Source: Glomus cerebriforme
Lineage: Eukaryota; Glomeromycota; Glomeromycetes; Glomerales; Glomeraceae
Direction: 5' to 3'
Assembly (NCBI GenBank): GCA_003550305.1
Contig: QKYT01000017.1
Location: 94,405-130,765, forward strand
Length of the DNA stretch: 36,361 bases
Under the pieces are notes generated by a model. The model was not told the origin of the DNA, ran no database searches, and saw only the letters and a list, made by a program, of their open reading frames with translations. Positions 11,328 through 24,100 of this stretch are shown here, one piece after another. Both the position numbers and the translations under genes were made by a program. Positions within the stretch are counted from its first letter, which is position 1, and each line of letters starts with the position of its first letter.

Positions 11328-11540
11328 TGGAATGCATGCTTGTTGAGACTTGAGAAGAAAAAAAGCTATTGTTTAAGCTATTGAAATTTGAAACAATTGA
11401 CTGTCACATATGATGATGATGTACAAAAAGATCCTTACTGTATTGTACAGTATGAATGAGGACACAAAAGCTGGCAGAAGCTTCACAAAGTGAGATTGAT
11501 CAAAGGTAATAAAAAAAGCAATAATCTTGGAAAAGTCAGA
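11328..11540. repeat. Diverged repeat, copy A
   Basis: It shares order and wording with 13798-13977: GAATGCATGCTTG/GAAATGTATGCTTGATG, AAAAAGCTATTG, CAGAAGCTTCA/GGAAGCTTCATAAA, GATCAAAGGTAATAAAAAA and an AATAATCTTG/AATAACCTTG end. In the other copy a frame reads KCRWKLHKMGSIKGNKKA, hinting at a decayed coding source. The family is not recognised. Confidence 0.45.
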
Positions 11541-13261
11541 TTAGAATATAGAAATATATTGTTCTTAGGATACATAGAAATTTTGTCATGTATCGCTGTA
11601 TACTATGTTCCAAACTTAAATTTATTTTACATACTATTTTATATATTGAAATAAAAAATCTTCCCAATCCTTGAATATTTTTTTCAACTGTTTGGTGTGA
11701 ATAATTGATGATAAGGTCTCTAAAATTTAAATGTTTATTTAACATCATAAAAAATTAAATATCAAGAGGGGGGGAGAAATAATTAACAGTAAATATTAAG
11801 TACTTACAGTCACAATAAAAAATGGTTAAAATTTTTAAATATCGTGCGATGGTACAATGATCTCTTACTTTTTAAGCAGTTAATGTTTACATATAAACGG
11901 AAGAGTAATAAATCTTATGATGAACAGGTTTATTTAATTGTTTATTTTAAATCTATAATAACAAATAAATTTTGAATGTGTAAGTTGATTCAGCTAAATT
12001 GTAATATTGTGAAGAATCTTACGAGTTTAGTACATTATTCTATACATTATAAAATTTTTAGAACATATCGTAAATGTAATATGCAAAATATTTTTTTCAC
12101 ATGAATTTTTTCATCTATTGAAAAATATTTAAAATGAATTTCTTGGCATTGTGAACCACGAGCAGTCGAGCACTCACCTTGATTATATTGTATAATAAAT
12201 ATTAAGGATAACGTGGCGATAAATTACTGATATAATTATGTAATATTAATATTATATGGTATTTTGTTTTATAAATTTGAGAAAAATTTTTATTTTTAGA
12301 TGTGATTGGCTTTTTATAGCATGTAGCCCTTTTATTATTTGCAATTTTAATTTTTTAAAATGTTGTTACAATAAAAAGTAGTTAAAAATAGTTAAAAAAA
12401 CTATGGTATAGTCATTAAATTATCTGGGCCAAACGATTTATGAAGTTCAATTTGTTTTATTATCAAGTCTAAAATCCATCATCTGGAATAGGATAATTAC
12501 TGTATTCTATTTGTAGTTTTTGATTAATGCACGCGAAGTTCACTGCATTAAACATCACACTTAATTGATACTCCTAATGTATAATATTTATTTATATTAT
12601 GCATTGTTGTGACAAATAGGTCGTCTCAATCAAAAACGATATATTTGCATTTTGTAAACGTAAAAAAAAATAGGCGAAAATTTTAGATTTTTTGACCAAT
12701 TAAAATCCGGAATCTTATTAAAATGTTACACAAACCATTAATCTATCAAATTTATTTCTTTGTCAAAATAATTTTAATAAAATTGTACGACTTAATCAAT
12801 ATTGTTTAAAATTTTTTCCATGTGAAACATGTGAAATTTAAATATACATATATACTGTATGTATATCAGATATAATTCGTGTCATTAAATCGATTTTTCA
12901 TGTAACTTTAATACTTTATGTCGCGTACACAAAATATGTTTATGATAATTAAAGTATAAATTTTTATTTCAAATTCTTTGACATTTACTAAAAAGGCGAA
13001 TTAACTAGAAAAATTATTTTTAGAATACATTAACAAAGTACTTTTTTATAAACAATCTACCTTCAAGGATTTATAATTATTGTAATATAATCTTTTTTTT
13101 CTCTATTTTAAATTGTGATAACTTTTTTATAATAATTTTATATTAATAGAATGTAATGAATTTTATCCGTTTGCAATGTTTAGATCTACAACCACGTGAT
13201 ATATATCAAATCAAACATATTACACGTGATCAATTGACGTATCGAGTAAAATTTTTTTCGA
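11541..13261. other. Gene-poor AT-rich DNA
   Basis: I see no supported gene here. Short open frames show no family likeness. There is low-level similarity between about 11850-12400 and 7725-8330. Confidence 0.4.
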
Positions 13262-13291
13262 TTAAAAACTAGGAAATGGAAACCATTTTAA

Positions 13292-13748
13292 GTCCGGAGC
13301 GCATATTTTTATTTTTATATTTTATATTTTTTTAGTAGTAAATAGTGGTATTGTTGTAGCCCAAACGTAACCATGTCCCGAATCTGACTTGGGATATCCC
13401 AAATCAAACTTGGGACAATCCTATGTCCGAAATTTAACCATATCCCAAACAAAACTAGTAAATTTTAAATGTTTAAGACGTCTCAAACTACCATTTAAGA
13501 CTGGGTTAGTTTGGGACATGGTCAAGTTTCGGATATAAGGTTTTCCCAAGTTTGATTTGGGACATGGTAGTGTTTGGGCTACAACAGTATAAATAGTAAT
13601 CGCATACATATGCTGTGTCACATGTATTGTTTATTTATTATCAATCAATCAAATTTAAGACACGTGACCGGACAAACGGAAATCGCCACGTGATCATAAT
13701 GGTTATCACCGCGCATAAAAATATATAGTCCTTCGCTTCGCTCCGGAC
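13292..13748. mobile_element. Short inverted-repeat (MITE-like) element, copy 2, holding a nested element
   Basis: Same family as 2920-3082: ends GTCCGGAGCG (13292-13301) and CGCTCCGGAC (13739-13748). This copy keeps a stretch missing from copy 1 (GGAAATCGCCACGTGATCAT to ACCGCGCATA). It is split by a 235-bp foldback element at 13352-13586, so it is the older insertion. Confidence 0.65.
13352..13586. mobile_element. 235-bp foldback MITE nested in another element, GTAT target duplication
   Basis: The ends are TGTTGTAGCCCAAAC and its reverse complement. The arms extend as imperfect inverted repeats of roughly 90 bp with repeated ATGTCCCAAA and CTTGGGA blocks. GTAT flanks it on both sides (13348-13351, 13587-13590). 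The unoccupied form of the same site is seen in copy 1 of the host element as a single GTAT (near 2958), so the insertion boundaries are exact. Confidence 0.8.
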
Positions 13749-13797
13749 AATAATCGATCACGCAATTTTCAGTTAATTAAATTCACCAATTGTACTT

Positions 13798-13977
13798 TAG
13801 GAAATGTATGCTTGATGAGGAGAAAAAGCTATTGCTCAAGTTATTGAAATAATTGAATTTCACATATTGTTATATGCAAATTAGATGCTTATGATTGTTG
13901 AAGACAGGCAGAAATGTCGATGGAAGCTTCATAAAATGGGATCAATCAAAGGTAATAAAAAAGCAAATAACCTTGTG
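13798..13977. repeat. Diverged repeat, copy B
   Basis: Partner of 11328-11540. The plus-strand frame VEDRQKCRWKLHKMGSIKG continuing NKKANNLVDNLLN near 13900-13990 is the most protein-like part. No family is assigned. Confidence 0.45.
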
Positions 13978-15098
13978 GATAACCTCCTGAATTAATAATA
14001 AATTTTTATAAAAGCTTTTGCAATGGTATCTTTCGTGTATGTTATTTTTGCTATTCTTGCAATAATCAAAATGCACTAATAAAATAGGTTTATAATTTTT
14101 TCAACACGCATATTATTGAAATAAGCCTAACAATTTTTTTTGATTATTTTATTAATAAAAGGACCTTTTGACAATCTCTATAGTGGATGTCATCAAATTT
14201 ATTATAGCAAATTTAAGGAGCGTGCGTTGATCGATTTTCTTGATGAGATTAATTAGTTAAAAAGATAATCCATAAAGTGTAAAGACAGTTAAATTAATTT
14301 TTCTTATCATGTTAAATGATATCTAAGATTTCTTTTTGAAAGCTAATCCTTGTCCCATATTTCATTCAATATCAATACTATAAAATATTTCTATTCAGAA
14401 AATTAACAGAAGAATCTAGCATGATATAGTTGATAAATCTGACTATTGCTTCATTTTGATATTAAATAATTATTTAATAAAAAAATAAATGATATAGAAC
14501 AATTTTTCATATTCAATGCGATAATAGATAAGACTTGTTAAAAAAGTTTTATTACGATTAAACTATTCTGGTACGCAGAATTCATGATTAACATTTGTAA
14601 TACAGTAACTTATTATACTTTATAATTTTGAGGTATGCAAAAATAATTCTAACGGTCATGCACTACTCTTTCACAGAAAAAAATTACTTCCATTAATATT
14701 ATCACCGTTGAGAATTTGTTAAAATTTTATGACGTGAAATGACAGGCGCAGATTTACACTGCGTCAGATTTCCACATTTTTTCGTCACCGGTCATTCATT
14801 TTTACTACTGTATTCTGAGTGAAAATTTATTTGTCACATTTATCTGTCACACGTGGGCGCACACTTAATCCTTTCCAATTGCTACTTTCGTACTTTCGTA
14901 GTTACGCTGGAGTAGTCATATCATACTCATATGTAAAATATTGATAATCTAAAAGACGTTACACATTATACTATACGTATGCATAGATAGGAAAAACAAA
15001 TTCCGCTTCATTCCCATATTATTATTTTAATAGCTCTCATTTAATAAAGTTTGATAGTTTATTTGAGAAGTAACTGGTAACATTAATAAATTTAATAA
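13978..15098. other. AT-rich intergenic DNA
   Basis: I see no gene, RNA or clear repeat in this stretch. Confidence 0.4.
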
Positions 15099-15170
15099 CC
15101 TATGGGTTTGTATGAAAAATGTAATCAAGAAAATGCCCGATATGAATGGTGTAAAGGTTCAACTTTTTCG
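15099..15170 (+). pseudogene. Relic of a kinase N-terminal C-x2-C...W-C motif
   Basis: The frame reads MGLYEKCNQENARYEWCKGS. This parallels GLCKECKQPN...WCQS in the two kinases of this window. Only this motif remains; no Gly-rich loop or catalytic sequence follows. It may be a chance remnant. Confidence 0.35.
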
Positions 15171-15553
15171 CACCTGAAACTAAAAATTTTACTAAAAATT
15201 TATAAAAAAATCTATCTATTTTGAGAATTTTATAATCATTTTCTCTATAAAAATGAATAATTTTTTATCATGTGCCCTTTTTGCGTTAATGTTAATTTAA
15301 ACATGAAAATTCATAAAAAAAATCGTATTATTTTTTTTTTTTTTTTTTAAAGATTGTATATCAATTTTATTTAATAAGTAAAAATAAAAATTTACAAATA
15401 AAAAACAAAAAAAGATATAACTAGCCTCCCAACTCATAATCCAAAGGTAAGTAGTGGCGAACTCAACCTTGCATTATATTCCCAGTGCTACTGGCCAACT
15501 CAATGTATTAAGTCTACGACACCAGCACCTGTCAAATGAAATATAACACACAA

Positions 15554-18500
15554 TTAACCATTAGTATAATATTGTAACCANTCCCCTCCAAAAACTATAT
15601 AACTTTTAATTCCCTTTATATTAAAATNAGTATGAGAACTAGTATTAATANTAGAAGGTAATNAAGGACCATTATGTTGTTTCTTTTTATATTTTGATTT
15701 TTTATCTATGCCAGCGTTAATTTCATCTAAAATTTGTTGATCACAACGCGGCTTCCAAATTAAATGATTGATATCAGTATAAATTCTATCTAAAAATATA
15801 GAAATAATAGAACGAGTTATATTAATGTTTTTCGTATAATCATTAATTGTGTTAGTTAAAAATTGTGGAACAAAACCTTTAACTATATTTATAAAATTAA
15901 TAATATTATTATCTGGAGTTATACTCCATAAATGATCANGCTTCCAAATTAAATGATTGATATCAGTATAAATTCTATCTAAAAATATAGAAATAATAGA
16001 ACGAGTTATATTAATGTTTTTCGTATAATCATTAATTTTGCTAGTTAAAAATTGTGGAACAAAACCTTTAACTATATTTATAAAATTAATAATATTATTA
16101 TCTGGAGTTATACTCCATAAATGATCANGATTGAATGTTTTAAAAGAAATTGAATTATTGTCCGTATATTTGCGAACTAGTTGTACTAGTTTTTTACGAT
16201 TATTGAAAATTAAAGTTTGTAAAATGACTTTATGACAATCNCACGTCCAAATGTGATTAAAAGTTTCTTTTTCATTTTTACACATAGGACAATTCCATTG
16301 ATCATAAAGATCAGGACGACNTTTTTTAACGTGTTCAAGTGTAGGAAGTTCTTCTAAAAGAAATTTGATTTTATGCGCTTTCTTATAATATGCGTAGAAA
16401 GAGGTCTTTGTGACAGATTCTTCGTCATTAAGAGAAAAAAATGTTGTTATCCANTCGATATCTTNTATATATTTACNATTTCTATATAAATTCAGAAAAG
16501 ATTCAAAACCTCTATTACNCGATATTGAAGTGATGAATTTACGAAGGTTGATTTCAATTAATATATTATTCCATTTAGGAGCGTATCTAATTGAAGAAAT
16601 TTGATCNATGTTGAGATTAAGNGATAAAGTATTTAAATTATTAAATTCTTTAGCTAATTTATCAACAAGGTCGTTATAATGATTGCCAGAATGAGATTGT
16701 ATTTTAAAAAATTTAACAATAATCGAGTTAATTTCTATAATGTCCATAATGATGGTCCATAGATAATTATTAGAGTCTTCTTTGAATAAATTTCTAGGAC
16801 TTAAAGGTAATTGTTGTTGTTGTAGATAGAAAAAATGGTCAATCGAAGATTTACTATCAGTAAAAATTGTGATTGTTGAATTCATGGGTGAAATTATTAA
16901 TGCTACTAAAATAGCAGCTAGTTCAGCTCGGTATGATGATGGCCATCTTTCGATACGAGCGGCAAATTCTATATATGGTGCAGCAGAGGATGACTGAATT
17001 AAGGCAAAACCCATTGACATAGTATTCATTGCAGGGTCTATCAACGAACCATCAGTATAGAATTCTAAATTCGTAGAGGACTCAAAAATATTTTGATAAT
17101 GAAGAAGTTGATTTTGTAATGATCCTTTTTCTATGTATCTTTTGATCAAATTATCTTCAAAATGCCAGAATTTTTGTTGTTTGAAATAATATGGCATTAT
17201 TTGACGTGAAAAGTTCATATGATGAATAATTTGTTGCTGATATTCAAATAATGGTGAAGGTAATCTATACAATCCTTCCGATACTTTTCGATTTTTTTTA
17301 CTTGTTACAATAAATATTGTGTCGTTCAACGGGGACCAAGTCGAACATGATAATGATTCCGTATTACATAAACATCCAGAACATCGTTGAATTACAGGTT
17401 GGTGTATTAACGAAAGTGTTTGATTAGGTACCCAGTGTTCAATATGTAAATTANTGTTGTTTCTATCAATAATACGTCCTATCATCNGAGTATTACTATT
17501 ATAATTCCACGTGACAACAAATGACTTTGATCTAGTGTTCATAGGAGGTAATTGCAGAAGCNTACCCTTAAAATTATTGGATCTAAAAATAAATTGCGAT
17601 TTAAGTTGTAAAGACCCACTAGAAGGATTAAATAAAACTATGTTTTGTAAAGTTTTAAACCAAATAGGAGTTATACTAGTCACATTGTGTTGAGTAAATA
17701 TTCTACTTGTAATAGAACTCCAGGGAAGTAAAAATTCTCCATTCAACGACGTAAGTTGATCAATAAACATAATTGAATGATGAATCAATTGATGTTTGGA
17801 TCATTCAAAAATATGAGTCAGTAAAATTGATCTTAACTGTAAAGATCCTTCCAAAATTTCATTAATAAAATTTAATGGAACATTGAACGAAAAATTATGT
17901 TGTTTACACAATGATAATGTCGAAGCGATATATGACTTATAATGTCAGTTTAATGGAATAGCGTAAGGCCAATCGGTAAGTGGAGAATATCGTAACCATT
18001 CAAATCTCTGTAATTGTTTAAGTCATATATCCGTAATCTGACCCAAAAGGCCAAGGTCATTAATTTGAATGCTAAAGTTCATTATTTTGGATTGCAATTG
18101 AACTTCATATAGGTCCCAAAATCTATATATATAATAATTTTCTAACAAAGCATTAGGAANGGAAATAGATAATCNGAGTTTGTGTTTGAATAATTTTCGA
18201 AAGGGTATCATAATAGAATTACAATCTTTTTTAGATAAGAAGGTAATTTGTGTTCTATATTCGATTCTAGGGATAATAACCATGTTGTAAATGTATAGCA
18301 ACTGTTTATCGGTAATCTTTTTCTTTTTTATTAAATTACACATAGACACTACTTCNTCTTTTGCTTGTTTGATAANGAATGTCNGCTCTTTTTGTAGATT
18401 CATCCATACGCCAAGAATTCATAAAGATTCTTTTTGATGAGCAGGGCATATATTAATTTGTTCTGAACCAAATTTCAAAACAATTTGATCATTGTCATTT

Positions 18501-20098
18501 GTTGTAATCACTTTGTTGTTGGTTATCAATTCTGATTTTTCTTTATTGACTTTAATATTGTTTAATATATTAAAATCATCAGCGATAGCTAGAATTTGTT
18601 CAAAACTACTTTGATTGTTAGCTATCCACATGGTATCATCCATAAAGGCAGAAGAGGAAATAGTCAACTGGTTATGAATTGTATGTTGTTTTTGATATAA
18701 GTTTGGCGAAAATGTATGTGAAAGAGTGTAACCTAATTTTTGTTGTTCAATCTCACATAATAATGGATCGTAGTAAATACACCATAATAATGGTGAAATA
18801 ACTTCGCCTTGATCGATTCNGACAAGAACGTCATATGGATCTGTTNTTCCTACTACTGTAAATACTTTGTTTTTANGATCCATAAACAAATTAGTAATCA
18901 AAGAAATAAAAGAAGGAGGTAATTTAANACGTTCAAAAGCTTTTTGTAACATGTAAACATTAACACGATCATATGCTTTTGACATATCTTGGAAAAGCAT
19001 CCATAATTCAACTTTCCGTTCTTTAGCATCTTCGATAATTTCGTTAACAATTCGTATTGGTTCAAATGTTGATGATCCTGGTAATCCAGCAAATTGGTTA
19101 CCTTGAAGTACCTTGTGTAAAGACAAGATTTTGGCTAAACGAGTATTTAAAAGCCGAACCATTGCTTTACGAGTTGTTTTGAGTAACGTTATAGGTCTCG
19201 TATTATTTAAATTACATTCCCATTCCTTCGGTTTAGGAATGGGATAAACATTAGCTTCTCTCCAGGCGTTAGGTATATCATTAAGGATTATACATTTGCA
19301 AATAAATTGCCAAAGGAGCGTCGAAGTTTTCAGTCCAAGGTGTTTGAGCATTTCATTGGTAATCACTGATGGACCTGGTGCTTTGTTATTAGAAAGTGCA
19401 TTTAATGTATTTATCCATTCTTGAAAAGAAGGAGGCGACATTAAATGTCGATATATATTTTCATCAATATGTGCTTTAGGAGTGTATTGATCGAGCCATC
19501 ATAGAGGAATCTCTTTAGGTATTTGTGTCCCTCCAGCGCATTGTTGAAAATGTTGGTTAGTTAACTTTTTGATTTCATTAGGATCAGTAATTAAAGTGGA
19601 CGTGCCATTATTTGATTGTAAAACACGATCAATTATAATAGTACATTTATTTCTATCAAGAAAAGAGTCGATCATGGAACTTGGATTATCTTTATAATTG
19701 TCGCATCATTTTTTGATAAACTCTTTAATATTTTTATCATCTTGTTTTTTGATCAATCGATCATAACGAATTTTAAGAACTTTATGAAAAGCTCTGATTT
19801 GTTGTCTAACATTCATAATGTTAGTCGCGTCGATCGATGTCGGTAATTGAATGTTGTAACAGTTGGTTGAAGCTGTAGATTCAATTTTAAATTTAATCGT
19901 ATTCCACGTAGATTGTATGCTTGGAAGATTGTTATCGAAGTTCTTAACATTTAATTTGGTAATAATTCGGTTAAGATATCTAATCTTGCCATAAGCTTCT
20001 GTTATATGTGTTGGTGCACGTGGTTTATATTTGATAGAAGTCATGTGATTGTCAACGGTCATTATTGCAGTGTTCATAATTATTCTTTGAATAATTGT
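15554..20098 (-). pseudogene. LINE ORF2 (endonuclease end, reverse transcriptase, RNase H), copy 1
   Basis: One continuous minus-strand frame is interrupted only by six TGA codons (19706, 19499, 18419, 18023, 17945, 17801 as lowest base) and ends at a true TAA (15554). RT motifs in order: NKAPGPSVITNEML, TRPITLLKTTRKA, QGNQFAGLPGSSTFEP, the catalytic Asp in LFQDMSKAYDRV, QGEVISPLLW and FMDDTMW. RNase H follows with all four acidic residues in YTDGS, RAELAA, FTDSKSS and NDLVDKLA. Next comes a C-x2-C...H motif (CPMCKNEKETFNH). The endonuclease domain is lost. The 3' part holds a 189-bp in-frame tandem duplication (15751-16128). The element family is RNase-H-bearing, I/Tad-like in layout; exact clade not determined. 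Confidence 0.85.
15751..16128. repeat. 189-bp tandem duplication inside LINE ORF2
   Basis: 15751-15939 and 15940-16128 are two units of 63 codons, in frame, differing at about two or three bases. Each ends at an N in the word ATGATCAN. Encoded residues (DHLWSITPDNNIINFINIV to NHLIWK) are repeated. It lies downstream of RNase H. Copy 2 of the LINE lacks this region altogether. Confidence 0.85.
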
Positions 20099-20099
20099 G

Positions 20100-20166
20100 A
20101 AAAACCCTTTCTCCCTTTTTCAAATTTATTAAGAAAACTGCAGTAAATTTTTATTTTTGAAACAAA
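20100..20166 (+). other. LINE 5' untranslated leader, inverted segment
   Basis: The stretch runs from the end of sense LINE homology at 20099 to the ORF1 ATG. It begins AAAAACCCTTTCTCCC and ends GAAACAAAATGG. It is probably the true 5' end of the element, now joined in reverse to the middle of ORF2. Confidence 0.5.
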
Positions 20167-21108
20167 ATGGGACAAACTATTTCACAACACACTGACTTAT
20201 TTTATAACGAACATATTGCTCCTTTGGATGCAAAGAACTTCTGTCGTCTCGAGTGGGGTGTCCAAGAAGCTTTCCTTAAAAAATATAATCTTTGGATAGA
20301 TATGAAACAAGAAAATACTGTAAATAACACCGCTCGTCTTGTCAAAGGAGTCTCTGACCATACTGCTATAAGTAGAAACATACTATACCTAGTGGGCGGA
20401 GCAGTAAGCTCATTTTATGAAGAAAGTATAAGAAGACTCAGTACCCGTCTTGGAGCCATATACGAGGATAACCAAGCCAAAGACTTGATAATAGCGGAAC
20501 TCACAGCGAACCTAGAGGTTGCACGTGAATCGCTCGCTAAGCTTCATCACGAAAGGTCCAATCATACCTGTCCTTCATCACAAACACCACTAATAATAGG
20601 GAATTCCAATTTGGAAATTTCATCTGGATCGACATCAACAAATAGTACCAATGATAGTTCGATATTACAGCCGATCACCATCCCAGATGATCTACCTATA
20701 CCGCCACATAAGGATCAGCCGCAGGAACTGATGAATTTAGACAACCCTGATGATGTATTGCCTAAACCAGTTATTCCACCACCTGCTTCTATCAACAACG
20801 AAAAACAGCCCAACAAGAAAAAGAACAAAGAGTTAACTCCTCATATCATCACAGGATTCACAATACCGCCTAATCTAAAGAAAAACGTTCGTGACGTAAT
20901 GTTATATGACATTCCAGGCANCTGGGATGCAGAAAAAATAACTGAGGAAATTAACAAACATTTAGGATCCCTCATTAAAGCGTCAGTTACAGCCAAAGGC
21001 AAATATAGATGCGTCCGGGCGACCATCTGTCTCCGTACTTCTTATTTGGAGAAATTTGACAAGCTTTTCTGGCAAATACAATTAGGCGATATTCCAGTCC
21101 GTTGGTTT
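20167..21108 (+). CDS. LINE ORF1 (gag-like), 3'-truncated, inverted relative to flanking ORF2
   Basis: This is an uninterrupted frame of about 313 codons from ATG 20167, opposite to ORF2 on both sides. Residues about 80-125 (SFYEESIRRLSTRLGAIYED, then KDLIIAELTANLEVARESL) can form a coiled coil. Residues about 165-205 are Pro-rich, about 213-222 Lys-rich (QPNKKKNKE). The end (VMLYDIPG...WDAEKITEE to GDIPVRWF) looks like an RRM-type ORF1 RNA-binding domain. Base composition is less AT-rich than its surroundings. It stops at an N (21109), after which reversed ORF2 sequence starts, so any protein would carry a meaningless tail. In non-LTR elements ORF1 coats the RNA. No stop codons occur, unlike the adjacent ORF2. 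Confidence 0.75.
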
Positions 21109-21109
21109 N

Positions 21110-24100
21110 TTTTAAAAGAAATTGAATTATTGTCCGTATATTTGCGAACTAGTTGTACTAGTTTTTTACGATTATTGAAAATTAAAGTTTGTAAAATGAC
21201 TTTATGACAATCACACGTCCAAATGTGATTAAAAGTTTCTTTTTCATTTTTACACATAGGACAATTCCATTGATCATAAAGATCAGGACGACNTTTTTTA
21301 ACGTGTTCAAGTGTAGGAAGTTCTTCTAAAAGAAATTTGATTTTATGCGCTTTCTTATAACATGCGTAGAAAGAGGTCTCTGTGACAGATTCTTCGTCAT
21401 TAAGAGAAAAAAATGTTGTTATCCANTCGATATCTTNTATATATTTACNATTTCTATATAAATTCAGAAAAGATTCAAAACCTCTATTACNCGATATTGA
21501 AGTGATGAATTTACGAAGGTTGATTTCAATTAATATATTATTCCATTTAGGAGCGTATCTAATTGAAGAAATTTGATCNATGTTGAGATTAAGNGATAAA
21601 GTATTTAAATTATTAAATTCTTTAGCTAATTTATCAACAAGGTCGTTATAATGATTGCCAGAATGAGATTGTATTTTAAAAAATTTAACAATAATCGAGT
21701 TAATTTCTATAATGTCCATAATGATGGTCCATAGATAATTATTAGAGTCTTCTTTGAATAAATTTCTAGGACTTAAAGGTAATTGTTGTTGTTGTAGATA
21801 GAAAAAATGGTCAATCGAAGATTTACTATCAGTAAAAATTGTGATTGTTGAATTCATGGGTGAAATTATTAATGCTACTAAAATAGCAGCTAGTTCAGCT
21901 CGGTATGATGATGGCCATCTTTCGATACGAGCGGCAAATTCTATATATGGTGCAGCAGAGGATGACTGAATTAAGGCAAAACCCATTGACATAGTATTCA
22001 TTGCAGGGTCTATCAACGAACCATCAGTATAGAATTCTAAATTCGTAGAGGACTCAAAAATATTTTGATAATGAAGAAGTTGATTTTGTAATGATCCTTT
22101 TTCTATGTATCTTTTGATCAAATTATCTTCAAAATGCCAGAATTTTTGTTGTTTGAAATAATATGGCATTATTTGACGTGAAAAGTTCATATGATGAATA
22201 ATTTGTTGCTGATATTCAAATAATGGTGAAGGTAATCTATACAATCCTTCTGATACTTTTTGATTTTTTTTACTTGTTACAATAAATATTGTGTCGTTCA
22301 ACGGGGACCAAGTTGAACATGATAATGATTCCGTATTACATAAACATCCAGAACATCGTTGAATTACAGGTTGGTGTATTAACGAAAGTGTTTGATTAGG
22401 TACCCAGTGTTCAATATGTAAATTATTGTTGTTTCTATCAATAATACGTCCTATCATCAGAGTATTACTATTATAATTCCACGTGACAACAAATGACTTT
22501 GATCTAGTGTTCATAGGAGGTAATTGCAGAAGCATACCCTTAAAATTATTGGATCTAAAAATAAATTGCGATTTAAGTTGTAAAGACCCACTAGAAGGAT
22601 TAAATAAAACTATGTTTTGTAAAGTTTTAAACCAAATAGGAGTTATACTAGTCACATTGTGTTGAGTAAATATTCTACTTGTAATAGAACTCCAGGGAAG
22701 TAAAAATTCTCCATTCAACGACGTAAGTTGATCAATAAACATAATTGAATGATGAATCAATTGATGTTTGGATCATTCAAAAATATGAGTCAGTAAAATT
22801 GATCTTAACTGTAAAGATCCTTCCAAAATTTCATTAATAAAATTTAATGGAACATTGAACGAAAAATTATGTTGTTTACACAATGATAATGTCGAAGCGA
22901 TATATGACTTATAATGTCAGTTTAATGGAATAGCGTAAGGCCAATCGGTAAGTGGAGAATATCGTAACCATTCAAATCTCTGTAATTGTTTAAGTCATAT
23001 ATCCGTAATCTGACCCAAAAGGCCAAGGTCATTAATTTGAATGCTAAAGTTCATTATTTTGGATTGCAATTGAACTTCATATAGGTCCCAAAATCTATAT
23101 ATATAATAATTTTCTAACAAAGCATTAGGAANGGAAATAGATAATCNGAGTTTGTGTTTGAATAATTTTCGAAAGGGTATCATAATAGAATTACAATCTT
23201 TTTTAGATAAGAAGGTAATTTGTGTTCTATATTCGATTCTAGGGATAATAACCATGTTGTAAATGTATAGCAACTGTTTATCGGTAATCTTTTTCTTTTT
23301 TATTAAATTACACATAGACACTACTTCNTCTTTTGCTTGTTTGATAANGAATGTCNGCTCTTTTTGTAGATTCATCCATACGCCAAGAATTCATAAAGAT
23401 TCTTTTTGATGAGCAGGGCATATATTAATTTGTTCTGAACCAAATTTCAAAACAATTTGATCATTGTCATTTGTTGTAATCACTTTGTTGTTGGTTATCA
23501 ATTCTGATTTTTCTTTATTGACTTTAATATTGTTTAATATATTAAAATCATCAGCGATAGCTAGAATTTGTTCAAAACTACTTTGATTGTTAGCTATCCA
23601 CATGGTATCATCCATAAAGGCAGAAGAGGAAATAGTCAACTGGTTATGAATTGTATGTTGTTTTTGATATAAGTTTGGCGAAAATGTATGTGAAAGAGTG
23701 TAACCTAATTTTTGTTGTTCAATCTCACATAATAATGGATCGTAGTAAATACACCATAATAATGGTGAAATAACTTCGCCTTGATCGATTCNGACAAGAA
23801 CGTCATATGGATCTGTTNTTCCTACTACTGTAAATACTTTGTTTTTANGATCCATAAACAAATTAGTAATCAAAGAAATAAAAGAAGGAGGTAATTTAAN
23901 ACGTTCAAAAGCTTTTTGTAACATGTAAACATTAACACGATCATATGCTTTTGACATATCTTGGAAAAGCATCCATAATTCAACTTTCCGTTCTTTAGCA
24001 TCTTCGATAATTTCGTTAACAATTCGTATTGGTTCAAATGTTGATGATCCTGGTAATCCAGCAAATTGGTTACCTTGAAGTACCTTGTGTAAAGACAAGA

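Larger units (their letters stand above)
15331..20099 (-). mobile_element. LINE (non-LTR retrotransposon), copy 1, 3' end with poly-A
   Basis: Minus-strand element. A poly-T run at 15331-15348 on the plus strand is its poly-A tail, followed by about 200 bp of 3' untranslated sequence and then ORF2 (15554 upward). Sense-strand sequence stops at 20099, where an inverted ORF1 segment begins. Positions 16134-20099 match 21110-25071 of copy 2 at a constant offset of 4972. I found no target-site duplication. Confidence 0.85.

Noticed and set aside
11536..11748. 70-codon minus-strand open frame
   Set aside because: No family likeness, AT-driven composition and no start or splice context; treated as chance.
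13421..13621. 66-codon minus-strand open frame
   Set aside because: It runs through the arms of the nested foldback element and into its host; it is a by-product of the inverted repeats.
15438..15540. Possible RNA gene or SINE next to the LINE tail
   Set aside because: No tRNA-like A and B boxes or cloverleaf could be made out; the stretch is the LINE 3' untranslated region.
15331..21108. Copy 1 LINE inserted inside copy 2 as a simple nested insertion
   Set aside because: If so, the lost 3' part of copy 2 should lie left of 15331 beyond the poly-A tail; no LINE sequence is seen there.
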